Source: G965229615 sp965229615
Lineage (GTDB): Bacteria > Pseudomonadota > Alphaproteobacteria > Rickettsiales > Midichloriaceae
NCBI GenBank assembly: GCA_965229615.1
Contig: OZ245890.1
Coordinates: 930,001 to 994,000 of the forward strand
Direction: 5' to 3'
DNA: 64,000 bases
Positions 9,175 through 19,137 of the stretch are shown piece after piece. The position numbers and the translations under genes are program-made. Each line of letters begins with the position of its first letter. Positions within the stretch are counted from its first letter, which is position 1. The notes below the pieces were generated by a model. It ran no database searches. It was given only the letters and a program-made list of their open reading frames with translations, and was not told the origin of the DNA.

Positions 9175-11013
9175 ATGCGAACGGTACCGAAAAGCGTTAT
9201 CCCATTCTTGATTCATTTCATGAAGAAACATCAATGTGGATTTATTATAATTGCACTATCTGCAACAACAGTACATGTTTCTAGTAATACTCTATGGCCA
9301 TATATTATGGGAGAACTAGTGAGTGCTTTTAATGAACTTGATGTAAGTAAGACTAAATCTATTAGTACATTATTTTGGCCAATGATGTGGGCACTTGTGT
9401 TTTGGGCAAGTGCAACCTTAGCTCATAGTTTGAAGGGATTTACTATGAGTAAAGTTAATCCACTTTTTTGTGCAGACATAAGAAAGGAGTTATTTGATGG
9501 TGTGATGCACCATAAACATACATATTTTGTGCACAAACATATAGGTGGAATAGCACAGCGTATATCTGAATTGCCAAGGAGTGCACAGTACATATGTGAT
9601 AATACACTGACTGTTTTTGGACCGATAGGTATTTCAATTGCTCTATCATCCTTGGTGTTTTGTACTGTTCATTATATCCCTAGTATCATATTCGCCATTT
9701 CATTAGTAGTATATCTTGCAATAGTGTTAATGTTAGGACGCTATGCTTCAAGATACTCGGATGAACATGCAGCTTCAATGGCTAATCTGTATGGTACTAT
9801 TGTTGATAGTATCAGAAACCATTTTAACATTCGTGTGTTCAATGGTATCAGTAAGGAGAAAATGGTGATTGATGCCGCACAAAACAACGAAATCAGAAAA
9901 AACAAAAGATCGTTATTTTTTATAGAAAAACTCAAACTCATTTTGGGCATATGGGAGATACTGAGCGTAACAACGCTATTATGGGTATCGGTTATACTAT
10001 GGCAAAAATCTGAGTTAACAGTTGGAGATTTAGTATTTATAGCAAACAGTATTTTTAATATTACAGGATGTTTATGGTTTGCTGTTGATGAAATAACATA
10101 CACATTTAAAGAAATAGGGGTTTGCAGCCAAGGATTAACACTACTTCATGATGATATGAATGATGGGGCAGATGCTGGTTATACAAAATATTATCATGAA
10201 AGCTACCTATCGACATCTACTACTGGAGCAAACGCTAAAAAGACAGATCTAACTGTAACAAAGGCTGAAATAGTATTTCATAATGTTAACTTCAAATATA
10301 AAACTGGACATAAGATATTCGATGGAAAATCATTACGAATACGTGGTGGAGAAAAGGTCGGTTTAGTTGGGTTCTCAGGCAGTGGAAAAACAACTTTTGC
10401 ATATCTAATAATGCGTATCTATGAGCTGGAAAGTGGGAACATTTTGATAGATGAACAGGATATCAGTAAGGTTTCAACAACTTCACTGAGAAGGAATATT
10501 TCGTTCATACAACAAGAACCAATATTGTTCCATAGAAGTGTGATGGAAAACATTCGATATGGTAATTTTAATGCAACAGATGAAGAAGTGATTGAAGCAT
10601 CAATCAAAGCACATGCTCATGATTTCATAGAAAATATGCCAGATCGTTATAATAGTACTGTTGGTGAAATGGGTACAAGATTGTCTGGTGGTCAAAGACA
10701 AAGAATAGCAATAGCTAGAGCCATATTACATAATGCACCAATCCTTATTATGGATGAAGCAACATCAGCTCTAGATTCAGTTACTGAAAAGAAAATACAG
10801 CAAAGTTTAGATTATTTAATGCATAGTAAAACCGTGATAGTAATTGCACATCGACTATCAACAATACTACATATGGATCGCATTATAGTTTTTGATAAGG
10901 GAAAAATTGTAGAACAAGGAACACATGATCAACTCATTGCAAAAAATGGGTATTATTCCTCACTATGGAGTATGCAACAAGATGGCATTCTGCCAGATGA
11001 AAATGGTGATTAA
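9175..11013 (+). CDS. ABC exporter, fused permease and ATPase (MsbA/multidrug-like)
   Basis: Half-transporter with an N-terminal six-helix membrane domain and a C-terminal nucleotide-binding domain. The latter shows Walker A GFSGSGKTT, Q-loop FIQQEPILF, signature LSGGQRQRIAIARAI, Walker B ILIMDEATSALD and H-loop VIVIAHRLST. It would act as a homodimer; lipid or drug export is likely but the substrate cannot be read from the sequence. I prefer the ATG at 9175 (MRTVPKSVIPFL, 612 residues) over an in-frame ATG at 9079, because the upstream 32 residues are Cys-rich and atypical. Confidence 0.92.
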   Translation: MRTVPKSVIPFLIHFMKKHQCGFIIIALSATTVHVSSNTLWPYIMGELVSAFNELDVSKTKSISTLFWPMMWALVFWASATLAHSLKGFTMSKVNPLFCADIRKELFDGVMHHKHTYFVHKHIGGIAQRISELPRSAQYICDNTLTVFGPIGISIALSSLVFCTVHYIPSIIFAISLVVYLAIVLMLGRYASRYSDEHAASMANLYGTIVDSIRNHFNIRVFNGISKEKMVIDAAQNNEIRKNKRSLFFIEKLKLILGIWEILSVTTLLWVSVILWQKSELTVGDLVFIANSIFNITGCLWFAVDEITYTFKEIGVCSQGLTLLHDDMNDGADAGYTKYYHESYLSTSTTGANAKKTDLTVTKAEIVFHNVNFKYKTGHKIFDGKSLRIRGGEKVGLVGFSGSGKTTFAYLIMRIYELESGNILIDEQDISKVSTTSLRRNISFIQQEPILFHRSVMENIRYGNFNATDEEVIEASIKAHAHDFIENMPDRYNSTVGEMGTRLSGGQRQRIAIARAILHNAPILIMDEATSALDSVTEKKIQQSLDYLMHSKTVIVIAHRLSTILHMDRIIVFDKGKIVEQGTHDQLIAKNGYYSSLWSMQQDGILPDENGD

Positions 11014-11037
11014 GTTATCACTTGATCGACAGAATTT

Positions 11038-12567
11038 TCATCTGAAAATATCTTTGATGATCTTAGCTCTTATAAAGACAAGTGTTAAGCAATACGCAAT
11101 TGCACTTGTTACAATATATATTGTACATACTGTTACAATGTGTAAGTTGCAATTTGCAAGTACCTCTTTTAGTATGCTTATTATGACCCATATTACAGTA
11201 CCTGCACAGAAATATTTTACAATATCAATGTATGTGTTCTGTTCAATGAATATATCAGCACCATGTAACTTTTGAGCACTTTTTTTCCATTTAGATACTA
11301 GCAGTATAAGATTACACCATGCTGCAACGGATGCTGCAAGTGCAACACCAGCATGATTGAAAAATTGTATAAATATGACACTGCAAATTAAATTAACAAT
11401 TAGGGATATACTTGCTATCTTGACTGGTGTTGATGTTTCACCATGTGCATGGAACACAGCAACATATATTTTTATCATTGCATAGGCTGGCAAGCCAACA
11501 CATAACATCTTCAATGTTATACATGTTCCTTGAACTGATACTTCATCGAATGCTCCTCTTTTGAATAAAACAGTTATAATCTCTCTTGTTATTAGAAATA
11601 TGCCAATTGTTGATGCAATTGTAAGAGATAACACAATGCGTATTGTCTTATTAAAGGCTCTTGTCTTTATTGTGCTATCACTATGTTTTTTACTGAGAAA
11701 TGGTAGAAGTGTAATCGAAGATGCTGTACTGAAAAGAGCAAGTGGTAGTTGAATTATTCTATCTGCAAAGTATAGGTATGACATACCACCGGTAAAAAAT
11801 GATAATATCACCATATCACACCAAACACTTATTTGTGTCACACCTGATCCAATCAAGCTTGGTATTATTCTTTGACTCAAATTTCTTACATGTTTGGTGA
11901 TGATTGGTTTGCGTATATGTATCTTTATGTCATACTTCCATGCAAAATATATCATCCAAAGCACCTCTAGTACTCCTGACACTACAACTCCATATGCCAA
12001 TGGGTGTGCAGCTGTGCTGAAGTTATGGGATAGTAGTTTCTGCATGAGTGGACAACTTATTAACACCACATTGAGTATAATTGATGTGGCTGCATATGGT
12101 ATGAAAAAACCATGACTTTGCATCACTGCACCATAAAATGCCGCAATAGAAATAAGTATGAGATATGGAAATGTTATACATGCAAGGTCAATAGCTAATT
12201 CTAATATTTCATTGTTTGTACTAAAACCAGGGTTTGTAATGCTGATGATTTTACTCATATTATATAATATCAGTATAGTAAAAACTGATAACGCAATTAG
12301 TAGAATAGAAAAAATATGACATGCTATAACCGTCGCGTATTTTTTTCCATGCGATGATATTACTCTAGAGAGAATTGGTACAAACGATGCACTGAGTGCC
12401 CCCTCAGCAAACAACGAACGAAATAAATTTGTAAGTTTGAATGCTGCAATGAATGCGTCATTGAGTGGACCAGTACCGATAAATGCTGCCATAACTGCAT
12501 CTCTGATATAACCTGTAATACGAGATATGAAAATTGTAATTGTAACTAAAAGTGTTGATCTATACAT
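11038..12567 (-). CDS. murJ: Lipid II flippase MurJ
   Basis: Multi-spanning MATE-like membrane protein of the MviN/MurJ family that moves lipid II to the periplasmic face for peptidoglycan synthesis. The family opening is clear: ISRITGYIRDAVMAAFIGTG, then NDAFIAAFKLTNLFRSLFAEG and SASFVPIL. I start at the ATG at 12567 (509 residues, the usual size); an ATG at 12636 would add 23 residues. The 3' end faces the ABC exporter gene. With rodA and uppS it shows that the organism makes peptidoglycan. Confidence 0.94.
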   Translation of the reverse strand: MYRSTLLVTITIFISRITGYIRDAVMAAFIGTGPLNDAFIAAFKLTNLFRSLFAEGALSASFVPILSRVISSHGKKYATVIACHIFSILLIALSVFTILILYNMSKIISITNPGFSTNNEILELAIDLACITFPYLILISIAAFYGAVMQSHGFFIPYAATSIILNVVLISCPLMQKLLSHNFSTAAHPLAYGVVVSGVLEVLWMIYFAWKYDIKIHIRKPIITKHVRNLSQRIIPSLIGSGVTQISVWCDMVILSFFTGGMSYLYFADRIIQLPLALFSTASSITLLPFLSKKHSDSTIKTRAFNKTIRIVLSLTIASTIGIFLITREIITVLFKRGAFDEVSVQGTCITLKMLCVGLPAYAMIKIYVAVFHAHGETSTPVKIASISLIVNLICSVIFIQFFNHAGVALAASVAAWCNLILLVSKWKKSAQKLHGADIFIEQNTYIDIVKYFCAGTVIWVIISILKEVLANCNLHIVTVCTIYIVTSAIAYCLTLVFIRAKIIKDIFR

Positions 12568-12667
12568 TGATGATTTTGATATGTGCAGCACATGTAAATA
12601 TTTATTCCGTATACTGCATAATATGATAGTATTCAATGTTTTTTCTAAAAACCATATCGAAAAAGGC

Positions 12668-12686
12668 TATAATATTATAATATAAT
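12668..12686 (+). promoter_or_regulatory. Overlapping TATAAT boxes directly before thyX
   Basis: Three TATAAT hexamers (12668-12673, 12676-12681, 12681-12686) run up to the thyX ATG at 12687. If the first serves as the -10 box, transcription would begin within a few bases of the start codon, giving a leaderless or very short-leader mRNA. No Shine-Dalgarno sequence is visible. Confidence 0.35.
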
Positions 12687-13676
12687 ATGGATAATAATAC
12701 CGAACAATATAGTACTAAAAGGACAACGACCCAAGCACTGGAAGAAATACTTTGTAAGCCAATCAAGGTATTGGATCATGGGTTTATTAGGGTTGTTGAC
12801 TATATGGGTGATGATGCAGCAATAGTTCAAGCGGCAAGGGTTTCATATGGCAAGGGAACAAAAAAAGTTAATGAGGACAAGGGATTGATAAACTACCTGA
12901 TGAGACATTCTCATACCACGCCATTTGAGATGTGTGAAATCAAGTTTCATATCAAGTTACCAATATTTGTAGCAAGACAATGGATAAGACATAGAACTGC
13001 CAATGTAAATGAGTATTCAGCACGATATTCAATGCTGGACAAGGAATTCTATGTGCCACTGGTTGAAAATATCACACCACAATCTCAAACCAACAAACAG
13101 GGTAGAAATAACATCAACATATCAGATGCAGAATCAGCAAGAGTACTACAAATACTCAATGATGATGCATCTCGTTGTTATGATCACTACCTAGAGATGT
13201 TAAATCTGTCAGATGACAATAGCAGTACAATGGAAGATGATGTAACACACATTCATATGCAAGATAGGAAGTACACTGAACGAACTGATATAAAACTGCG
13301 TGATGCCAATCGTCTAGGTATAGCGAGAGAGTTAGCGCGCATTAATCTCACATTAAATTATTATACGCAATGGTATTGGAAAATAGATTTACACAACCTC
13401 TTGCACTTTGTGAAGTTGCGTGCTGACTCGCATGCACAATTTGAAATAAGGGAATATGCCAAAGAAATGCTGAACATAATAAAATTATGGGTACCCTATA
13501 CATATGAAGCATTTGAAAATCACCATTTAAATGCTGTGAAGTTGTCTGCAAATGCTAAATCTGTTATTTGCAGGATGATTGCTGGCGAGAGTGTCTCACA
13601 GCAAAACAGCGGCATATCAGTGAGGGAATGGAATGAATTGATTCACAGCATGAATCTGAAGCATTTGCGTGACTAA
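12687..13676 (+). CDS. thyX: FAD-dependent thymidylate synthase
   Basis: Makes dTMP from dUMP using FAD and methylene-tetrahydrofolate; Rickettsiales commonly use ThyX in place of ThyA. The signature RHR-x7-S is present at R101-H-R103 to S111 (RHRTANVNEYSARYS). FEMCEIKFHIKLPIFVARQW precedes it, and the C-terminal NLLHFVKLRADSHAQFEIREY is also conserved. At 329 residues it is longer than usual (about 220-300), with an insert around residues 130-190. Divergent from murJ. Confidence 0.96.
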   Translation: MDNNTEQYSTKRTTTQALEEILCKPIKVLDHGFIRVVDYMGDDAAIVQAARVSYGKGTKKVNEDKGLINYLMRHSHTTPFEMCEIKFHIKLPIFVARQWIRHRTANVNEYSARYSMLDKEFYVPLVENITPQSQTNKQGRNNINISDAESARVLQILNDDASRCYDHYLEMLNLSDDNSSTMEDDVTHIHMQDRKYTERTDIKLRDANRLGIARELARINLTLNYYTQWYWKIDLHNLLHFVKLRADSHAQFEIREYAKEMLNIIKLWVPYTYEAFENHHLNAVKLSANAKSVICRMIAGESVSQQNSGISVREWNELIHSMNLKHLRD

Positions 13677-13727
13677 TTTGCATGAATGTTGCTATCCAAA
13701 ATGTCAAATCATCATTTGTAGAACGTA

Positions 13728-15167
13728 TTATATCCAGTCTATCATCTTCCACCAAACCATACATCCAACAAACCATACAAATGCGTTGATAACTGATATA
13801 ATGCCAGATATTTGCCACCACTCTTTTACAGACATATATCCACCACTAAAAAATACTGGAGCAGATGCTATACCGTAATGTGTTAGTCCAGATGATAGCA
13901 TTATCACTAGAATTAACATATATGCTGCCACTAGCGGATTAATTCCAAATCCAATAAACATTTTTAAAAAGATTACATACATTGCAGTGAAGTATACAGT
14001 TGTGCTTGCAAAGAGATAGTGTACTACGAATAAACCAATGCATATAACGATAACAGAAGTACTGGTATTATACCCACTTAAAATATCAGCAATTGCATTA
14101 CCAATCCATGATATGATGCCTTGATTGTTCATAGCATTTGCTAATACTAACAATATTCCAAACCATATAAACGTATCCCATGCTGTCTTTGATGTAATAA
14201 TGTCATGCCATGTAATGATATGAGTGAGCAATAGGATCGTGACTCCAAGCATTGCTGTTGTTGTTGAATTGATGCCAATTTGTTTTTCAAATATCCACAG
14301 GACTATCAATGCAATAAAAGTTGTAGCAGTAACAATCTCTGATCCCTTCATCTTACCCATTTCAGCGATGGCACCCTTTGCATATATTTTTATTATGTTA
14401 CCATCTAATGATGGTGGTAATTTATATAGTAACTGTACAATAAATGGCAGTCCCAACAGTGATATTATACCTGGCACAGCGACAGCAGTCGCCCAATTTG
14501 TCCAGGTTACATCAACTCCACATGATGCAGCAAGGCTTTGTGCAACAGGATTTCCTGCCATTGCTGTTAAAAACATGGAGCTTGTTATGATATTGCTATG
14601 AAGGCATAACATGGAGAAGTATTTGCCTATGTTATTTATTGCAGTTGTTTTATGTTTGTGTGATGTTTCATGGATTTGTAGTGAATAGCTTTCTATCACT
14701 GCTTTCGCTATTGGATATATTATTCCACCACCACGTGATGTTGCGCTTGGTATCATTGGTGCCATTATTAACTCTGTCATTAACAAACTGTATGAGACAC
14801 CAATCTTACTGTGACCAAATTTCGCCATGAGTGTATATGCTATTCTTGCACCAAGTCCTGTTTTAATAACAGCATTGGATATAAAAAATGCACAAGCTAC
14901 AAGCCAAACTATATTTTCACTAAATCCACTTAGAGCGGTTTTATGGTCTATAGCTGATGTTATAATACACGTCACAAGTGATGTAAAAGCTATTGTACCC
15001 ATTGGCATAAAGTTTGAAATGAGCGCAACAATTGTCATTACAAATATGATGAATAGATGCCATGCATTATCAGTAAGTTGATGTGGAGTTTCTATATGCC
15101 AAAATAAAAATGATATTAGTCCAATTGCGATAAATTTTACATTTTTTGATGTAGAGTTATGATGCAT
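13728..15167 (-). CDS. DASS-family sodium-coupled dicarboxylate symporter
   Basis: A 479-residue transporter with about 12 hydrophobic segments. The C-terminal pattern MLSSGLTHYGIASAPVFFSG followed by EWWQISG is characteristic of the DASS/SLC13 anion symporters related to 2-oxoglutarate/malate translocators and CitT. The SNA-like motif near residue 97 (FFISNAVIKTGLGARIAY) and the TSSMFLTAMAGNP segment also fit. It would import dicarboxylates such as malate, succinate or 2-oxoglutarate from a host cytoplasm; the exact substrate is inferred. Confidence 0.9.
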   Translation of the reverse strand: MHHNSTSKNVKFIAIGLISFLFWHIETPHQLTDNAWHLFIIFVMTIVALISNFMPMGTIAFTSLVTCIITSAIDHKTALSGFSENIVWLVACAFFISNAVIKTGLGARIAYTLMAKFGHSKIGVSYSLLMTELIMAPMIPSATSRGGGIIYPIAKAVIESYSLQIHETSHKHKTTAINNIGKYFSMLCLHSNIITSSMFLTAMAGNPVAQSLAASCGVDVTWTNWATAVAVPGIISLLGLPFIVQLLYKLPPSLDGNIIKIYAKGAIAEMGKMKGSEIVTATTFIALIVLWIFEKQIGINSTTTAMLGVTILLLTHIITWHDIITSKTAWDTFIWFGILLVLANAMNNQGIISWIGNAIADILSGYNTSTSVIVICIGLFVVHYLFASTTVYFTAMYVIFLKMFIGFGINPLVAAYMLILVIMLSSGLTHYGIASAPVFFSGGYMSVKEWWQISGIISVINAFVWFVGCMVWWKMIDWI

Positions 15168-15239
15168 AAGTATTATTTTGATGTTGCAGCACTTTAGGTG
15201 TTATCCTTGTGTGTATTATTTATCTGTTCTAAGCTTTAC

Positions 15240-15268
15240 TTGCAAGTGTTATAAATCCAAGGTATAAT
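15240..15268 (+). promoter_or_regulatory. Sigma-70-type promoter upstream of cutA
   Basis: TTGCAA at 15240-15245 and TATAAT at 15263-15268 are separated by 17 bases. The cutA ATG at 15309 follows after about 35 bases of leader. The spacing and the perfect -10 box support the call. Confidence 0.55.
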
Positions 15269-15308
15269 GAATCATTACTTACATATTGATATGTATTGAT
15301 TGTTTTAC

Positions 15309-15656
15309 ATGAGTAATATACAAAAATCACAACATATAGCAATGTTGTATACTACATTTCCTGATAGTGAAACAGCATCAAGTACAGCATCTGCATTGAT
15401 AGAGTTGAGGTTGATAGCCTGTGCTAATATTATACCGAATATTAGTTCGATATATACTTGGGAAGAAAAAATTTGTAATGGAAATGAATGTATTATGATA
15501 TTAAAAACAACTCGAGACATGCTTGATCAAGCTGTAGATAAACTCAGGAATATACATCCATATAATGCACCATGCATATTGGAAATCACTTTGGAAAAAA
15601 CAGTGCATAGTCAACCATATCATGACTGGTTGACACACTATCTATGTGGAAAATAA
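15309..15656 (+). CDS. cutA: Divalent-cation tolerance protein CutA
   Basis: A small trimeric ferredoxin-fold protein of the CutA1 family, linked to copper tolerance but of unclear biochemical role. Family features are YTTFPDSETASSTASALIE, LIACANIIPNISSIYTWEEKI and the closing PCILEI...HDWLTHYL. The ATG at 15309 gives 115 residues, the normal size; an in-frame TTG at 15300 is less likely. It has a good promoter and lies between the divergent DASS symporter gene and the convergent virB9. Confidence 0.93.
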   Translation: MSNIQKSQHIAMLYTTFPDSETASSTASALIELRLIACANIIPNISSIYTWEEKICNGNECIMILKTTRDMLDQAVDKLRNIHPYNAPCILEITLEKTVHSQPYHDWLTHYLCGK

Positions 15657-15657
15657 A

Positions 15658-16581
15658 TTAATTCTTAGATGGTTGATGTCCAACTGATGTGGAAGATGGT
15701 TGTATAACCTGTGTTCCAGGCTGAACGAATACAGCTCCAGCTTGAACCATATCGTTCTGAGATTGTTGCTGAGGTGCTTGTATTGTTGTGTTTGTTGGTA
15801 GAATGATTGGAATATCACTTTTTTCATTAAATACACATATGACATCCTTACCATATCTAAGAGTGAATTTCGATGTAACCCTTTCAACAACCATATAACC
15901 GCTGGAAATTCTATAGTTCACCATCGCTTCGTTGCCGTACTGATCAACCATAAATACTGATGGCATATCAGCATTGATATCTCTGAACTTAAAATATGTA
16001 AATTTCCCATCATCGAATATAAGAATTGGTTCGATGTGTCTAGCTTGACCACTAATAGCGTACTTGAAATTATACCGATCAGGTTTTGTCAAGTCTGGAC
16101 CTGGATCAGTATATCCCCCTACAATATTTGGCACATTCGATTGGTTGTCTGGGTACATGAATTTTGTAATGAATGCGAGGCCTTGATCACTGATACTTGA
16201 TGCGTGTTCTGCATGCATTTCGAAGAAATACATTCTTTTATTGGTTATAACAGTCATATTCGTTGTTGCATCAGCTGCAACTGGCTTCAAAAATATCCTA
16301 TTGCCATCTGGATTAAGTTGCCATCCCGTTGCTTCACCCATTGTAATGGTTTTTATCTCCTCTTCCGGACTGAATTCTATTATTGAATGGTAGTTGTAGT
16401 GCCCTACAAACCTTATTACACTATTTGGAACATAGTTGATCACTCTGATTCTACTCTCATTGCCAACAGGTCTAGACATTGATATCGCATGAGCAGTATT
16501 ACTAGAAGTACAGTGTTGCTGACATGTATATATTACTGTACAGCAAATAACAATAACTTTAAAAAACTTTGACATCATCAT
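15658..16581 (-). CDS. virB9: Type IV secretion outer-membrane complex protein VirB9
   Basis: Periplasmic subunit of the T4SS core complex that works with VirB7 and VirB10. A signal peptide (residues 1-32, ending AHA) precedes the N-terminal domain around IRVINYVPNSVIRFVGHYNY. The C-terminal domain has the typical YFKFRDINADMPSVFMVDQYG and YMVVERV...FTLRYGKDVICVFN. The last ~45 residues form a Pro/Gln/Thr-rich tail. It is 307 residues long. No virB8, virB10, virB11 or virD4 lies next to it, so it may be the second, dispersed VirB9 copy known in Rickettsiales or a single displaced gene. Confidence 0.88.
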   Translation of the reverse strand: MMMSKFFKVIVICCTVIYTCQQHCTSSNTAHAISMSRPVGNESRIRVINYVPNSVIRFVGHYNYHSIIEFSPEEEIKTITMGEATGWQLNPDGNRIFLKPVAADATTNMTVITNKRMYFFEMHAEHASSISDQGLAFITKFMYPDNQSNVPNIVGGYTDPGPDLTKPDRYNFKYAISGQARHIEPILIFDDGKFTYFKFRDINADMPSVFMVDQYGNEAMVNYRISSGYMVVERVTSKFTLRYGKDVICVFNEKSDIPIILPTNTTIQAPQQQSQNDMVQAGAVFVQPGTQVIQPSSTSVGHQPSKN

Positions 16582-16715
16582 CCATTGTTAATGTATATGA
16601 GAAGATTTTCTTTCAAGATATACTACCATCCACCTTTGATAATGCAAAGTTGTAGTTATATTTTTAGAGATAATTTTTGCAATTTTAGTGGTGTAAGTTA
16701 CAGGATCATAATATT

Positions 16716-17489
16716 TCACTTGTAAAAATCACCAGCGTAGAATTTTTTTGTATTGCCGCTTATTTGCATTAGAAGTGCTCCATCTTCTGCTATATCAGAG
16801 AATATACCTGATATAACATTCTTACCATCATTAAATGTGATTTTTTTGCCAATTTTATATGCGTTTGCTCTCCATACTTTATTAAAGTAATCAAATCCAT
16901 AGGTTATCCAATGATTGTAAAGTGATACGAATTTACTCAGCAAAATATCAAGAAAAACACTAATATCAGTATTAGAAATATACTTTGTAATGCTAGTAGC
17001 TCCAATAAAGTTAGTATTACCAGGACTTGCTCCTACATTTGGTTTGCATTTCATGTTCACTCCTACACCAATAACAAAATATTTTCTGAACACTTCAATT
17101 AATATTCCAGCAACTTTTTTATCGTCAATTAATATATCATTCACCCACTTGTATTTGATGGATGTTTGGAGTGTATTGTGGTCCATTAATGACGATATTG
17201 CCTGTCCAACAGCAATACACATCACATAACTGAGCTGACTATACTTTATATAATCATATGGTATGACTGGTATGATGATTGTCAAATGTAAGTTGCCACT
17301 GATGCTTTGCCAGCTTCTTGACAGTCTGCCGTATCCCTCTGTTTGTGTTGATGCTGTTATTGCAATTTGTTGCGAGGAGTTAGTATGCAATGTTTCTATA
17401 AGTCTCTTTGCATATTTTTGTGTGCTGTCGACTGATACAAGCTTTTGCATCAACCAGTTATCATTAAGTAATTGTGGTTTTTGATGCAT
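16716..17489 (-). CDS. birA: Biotin--[acetyl-CoA-carboxylase] ligase
   Basis: Attaches biotin to the carboxyl-carrier protein via biotinyl-AMP. Motifs are TQTEGYGRLSRSWQS (variant of the GRGRxGRxW biotin/ATP site), the KWVNDILIDDKKVAGILIE block with the catalytic lysine region, and VIGVGVNMK. At 257 residues it lacks the N-terminal DNA-binding domain of regulatory BirA, so it is a ligase only. It starts 2 bp after the lptB stop codon and is surely cotranscribed with it. Confidence 0.93.
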   Translation of the reverse strand: MHQKPQLLNDNWLMQKLVSVDSTQKYAKRLIETLHTNSSQQIAITASTQTEGYGRLSRSWQSISGNLHLTIIIPVIPYDYIKYSQLSYVMCIAVGQAISSLMDHNTLQTSIKYKWVNDILIDDKKVAGILIEVFRKYFVIGVGVNMKCKPNVGASPGNTNFIGATSITKYISNTDISVFLDILLSKFVSLYNHWITYGFDYFNKVWRANAYKIGKKITFNDGKNVISGIFSDIAEDGALLMQISGNTKKFYAGDFYK

Positions 17490-17491
17490 AT

Positions 17492-18208
17492 TTATAATAC
17501 AAAGTCATTACCGAGATAGAATTGCTTTACTTGCTGATGCATGACAATCTCACTTACTGTACCATACGTTAGGACTCTACCTTGATATATAACATATCCC
17601 CTATCTATGAGTGACAATGCATCCTTTACATTATGGTCAGTGATCAAAACACCGATATCTTTATTTTTTAACTGTATGATGAGATTTTTAATGTCAGCTA
17701 TCGATATTGGATCTATACCAGCAAATGGTTCATCCAACAAAACATATGATGGTTTGCATGCAATACATCTAGCAATTTCAACACGTCTTCTCTCACCGCC
17801 TGACAAGGCAATTCCCTTTATATTATGTAGATATGATATGCTAAAATCTTCTAAAATGCGCTCAAGCATCATAGCTCTATTTTTTGGTATTTCTTCACTT
17901 GCTTCCAGTGCAACCATAATATTGTCAGCAACTGTCATATTTTGAAATATTGAACTATCCTGTGGTAAGTATATCATTCCAAGTCTTGCTCTTTCATGTG
18001 GCAACAGTTTTGTTATTTCATTATCATTTAAGTATACATTGCCATAATCTGGCTTCACTAACCCTAATGTCATATAAAATGATGTGCTTTTGCCTGCACC
18101 ATTAGGTCCAAGCAAACCTACTATTTCACCCCTTGCAACATTGAAGCTAACATTTTCTACTATATGTCTACCATCAATGGTTTTACCGAGGTTTTTTACA
18201 ATTAACAT
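17492..18208 (-). CDS. lptB: LPS export ABC transporter ATPase LptB
   Basis: Cytoplasmic ATPase that powers LPS extraction by LptFG into the Lpt bridge. Walker A is GLLGPNGAGKST (residues ~32-43), the signature is LSGGERRRVEIARCIA, and Walker B is VLLDEPFAGIDPIS, all with LptB-specific wording, plus the early YLPQDSSIF Q-loop. At 238 residues it is typical. Its presence indicates that the organism makes LPS, which Anaplasma and Ehrlichia do not. It is first in an operon with birA. Confidence 0.96.
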   Translation of the reverse strand: MLIVKNLGKTIDGRHIVENVSFNVARGEIVGLLGPNGAGKSTSFYMTLGLVKPDYGNVYLNDNEITKLLPHERARLGMIYLPQDSSIFQNMTVADNIMVALEASEEIPKNRAMMLERILEDFSISYLHNIKGIALSGGERRRVEIARCIACKPSYVLLDEPFAGIDPISIADIKNLIIQLKNKDIGVLITDHNVKDALSLIDRGYVIYQGRVLTYGTVSEIVMHQQVKQFYLGNDFVL

Positions 18209-18383
18209 GCCAGCATATGAAAGTATTGATATATATCAAGTGTAATATATTGTAAGACCGAAATAGTTTGAACACTTTAGCCAAGCAAAGAGAATTTTGC
18301 AATGCATTGCTCATCCATAGAAGAACTATGAAGGAACTAGGTATTTAGTGCACAAAGGTATAATGATGTCCAGTCATATCGCA

Positions 18384-19058
18384 CTATAGCACGTTTTTAT
18401 TTACACTCATTATTTCCCTTCCCTCTTCTATTTTTGCAGCAAAACTTTTCACCTTGTGAGCAGCTTTGTATTTCGTTTCATATTGTCCCAGTGTTAAAAC
18501 TGATACGATTACTGCAATTATCTCTTGAAGTTTACTGTCCTTTTGCATTGCTGCTTCGAAGGCAGCACGATCAAACACGCAATCGTTAGTAAACTTTTCA
18601 AGTCTAGCATGCATATCAACGATTGGTTTGTATAACTCAATATTAGTTAATGCAATTGGTTGTTGTGATGATTTTAAAGTCTCTGTATTGTTTTCTGCAA
18701 ACTTAACCACATCTTCTGCTTTTATAAACTTAATCGCATTTTCTGAAATGTCTGGCTTCTTGATGTGACTATCCTCCAATACAACCATCTCAACCAATTT
18801 ATTCTCCATGTTCACTGCAAATTCAATCAGACTAATATTCTTAAATGATATGACATCACCAAATATTTGAAACATGTCGTCATAACTTAGATCACTATTA
18901 TCAAACTTACTTTTATTCGCAGCAAAATATTTATCACTTCTTTCTTGAAGCTTCTTAAGCGATGCCTCATACTCTTCTATCATCATACCAATTATTTTTT
19001 GTCCTAACATCTGCTGTTTTTCTTGCTGCAAATCAGACAAAATCCCCTCTGGTGACAT
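18384..19058 (-). CDS. Hypothetical soluble protein, helical/coiled-coil
   Basis: I do not recognise this 224-residue protein. It is charged, lacks a signal peptide or membrane segment, and is predicted by eye to be mostly helical. Coiled-coil-like stretches occur near the start (EYEASLKKLQERSDKYFAAN) and near the end. It lies between lepA and lptB on the same strand, 175 bp from lptB and 79 bp from lepA. A cytosolic housekeeping role or a secreted effector are both possible. Confidence 0.6.
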   Translation of the reverse strand: MSPEGILSDLQQEKQQMLGQKIIGMMIEEYEASLKKLQERSDKYFAANKSKFDNSDLSYDDMFQIFGDVISFKNISLIEFAVNMENKLVEMVVLEDSHIKKPDISENAIKFIKAEDVVKFAENNTETLKSSQQPIALTNIELYKPIVDMHARLEKFTNDCVFDRAAFEAAMQKDSKLQEIIAVIVSVLTLGQYETKYKAAHKVKSFAAKIEEGREIMSVNKNVL

Positions 19059-19137
19059 AATATACTCGAATCATTTTATTTTTATACACTCTAAAACTAT
19101 ATATGTATCAGAAACAGCTCGTTATGCAACATATATT

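Noticed and set aside
14224..14601. 125-codon frame antisense to the DASS symporter
   Set aside because: Mirror of a membrane protein gene; no ribosome-binding site and no family resemblance.
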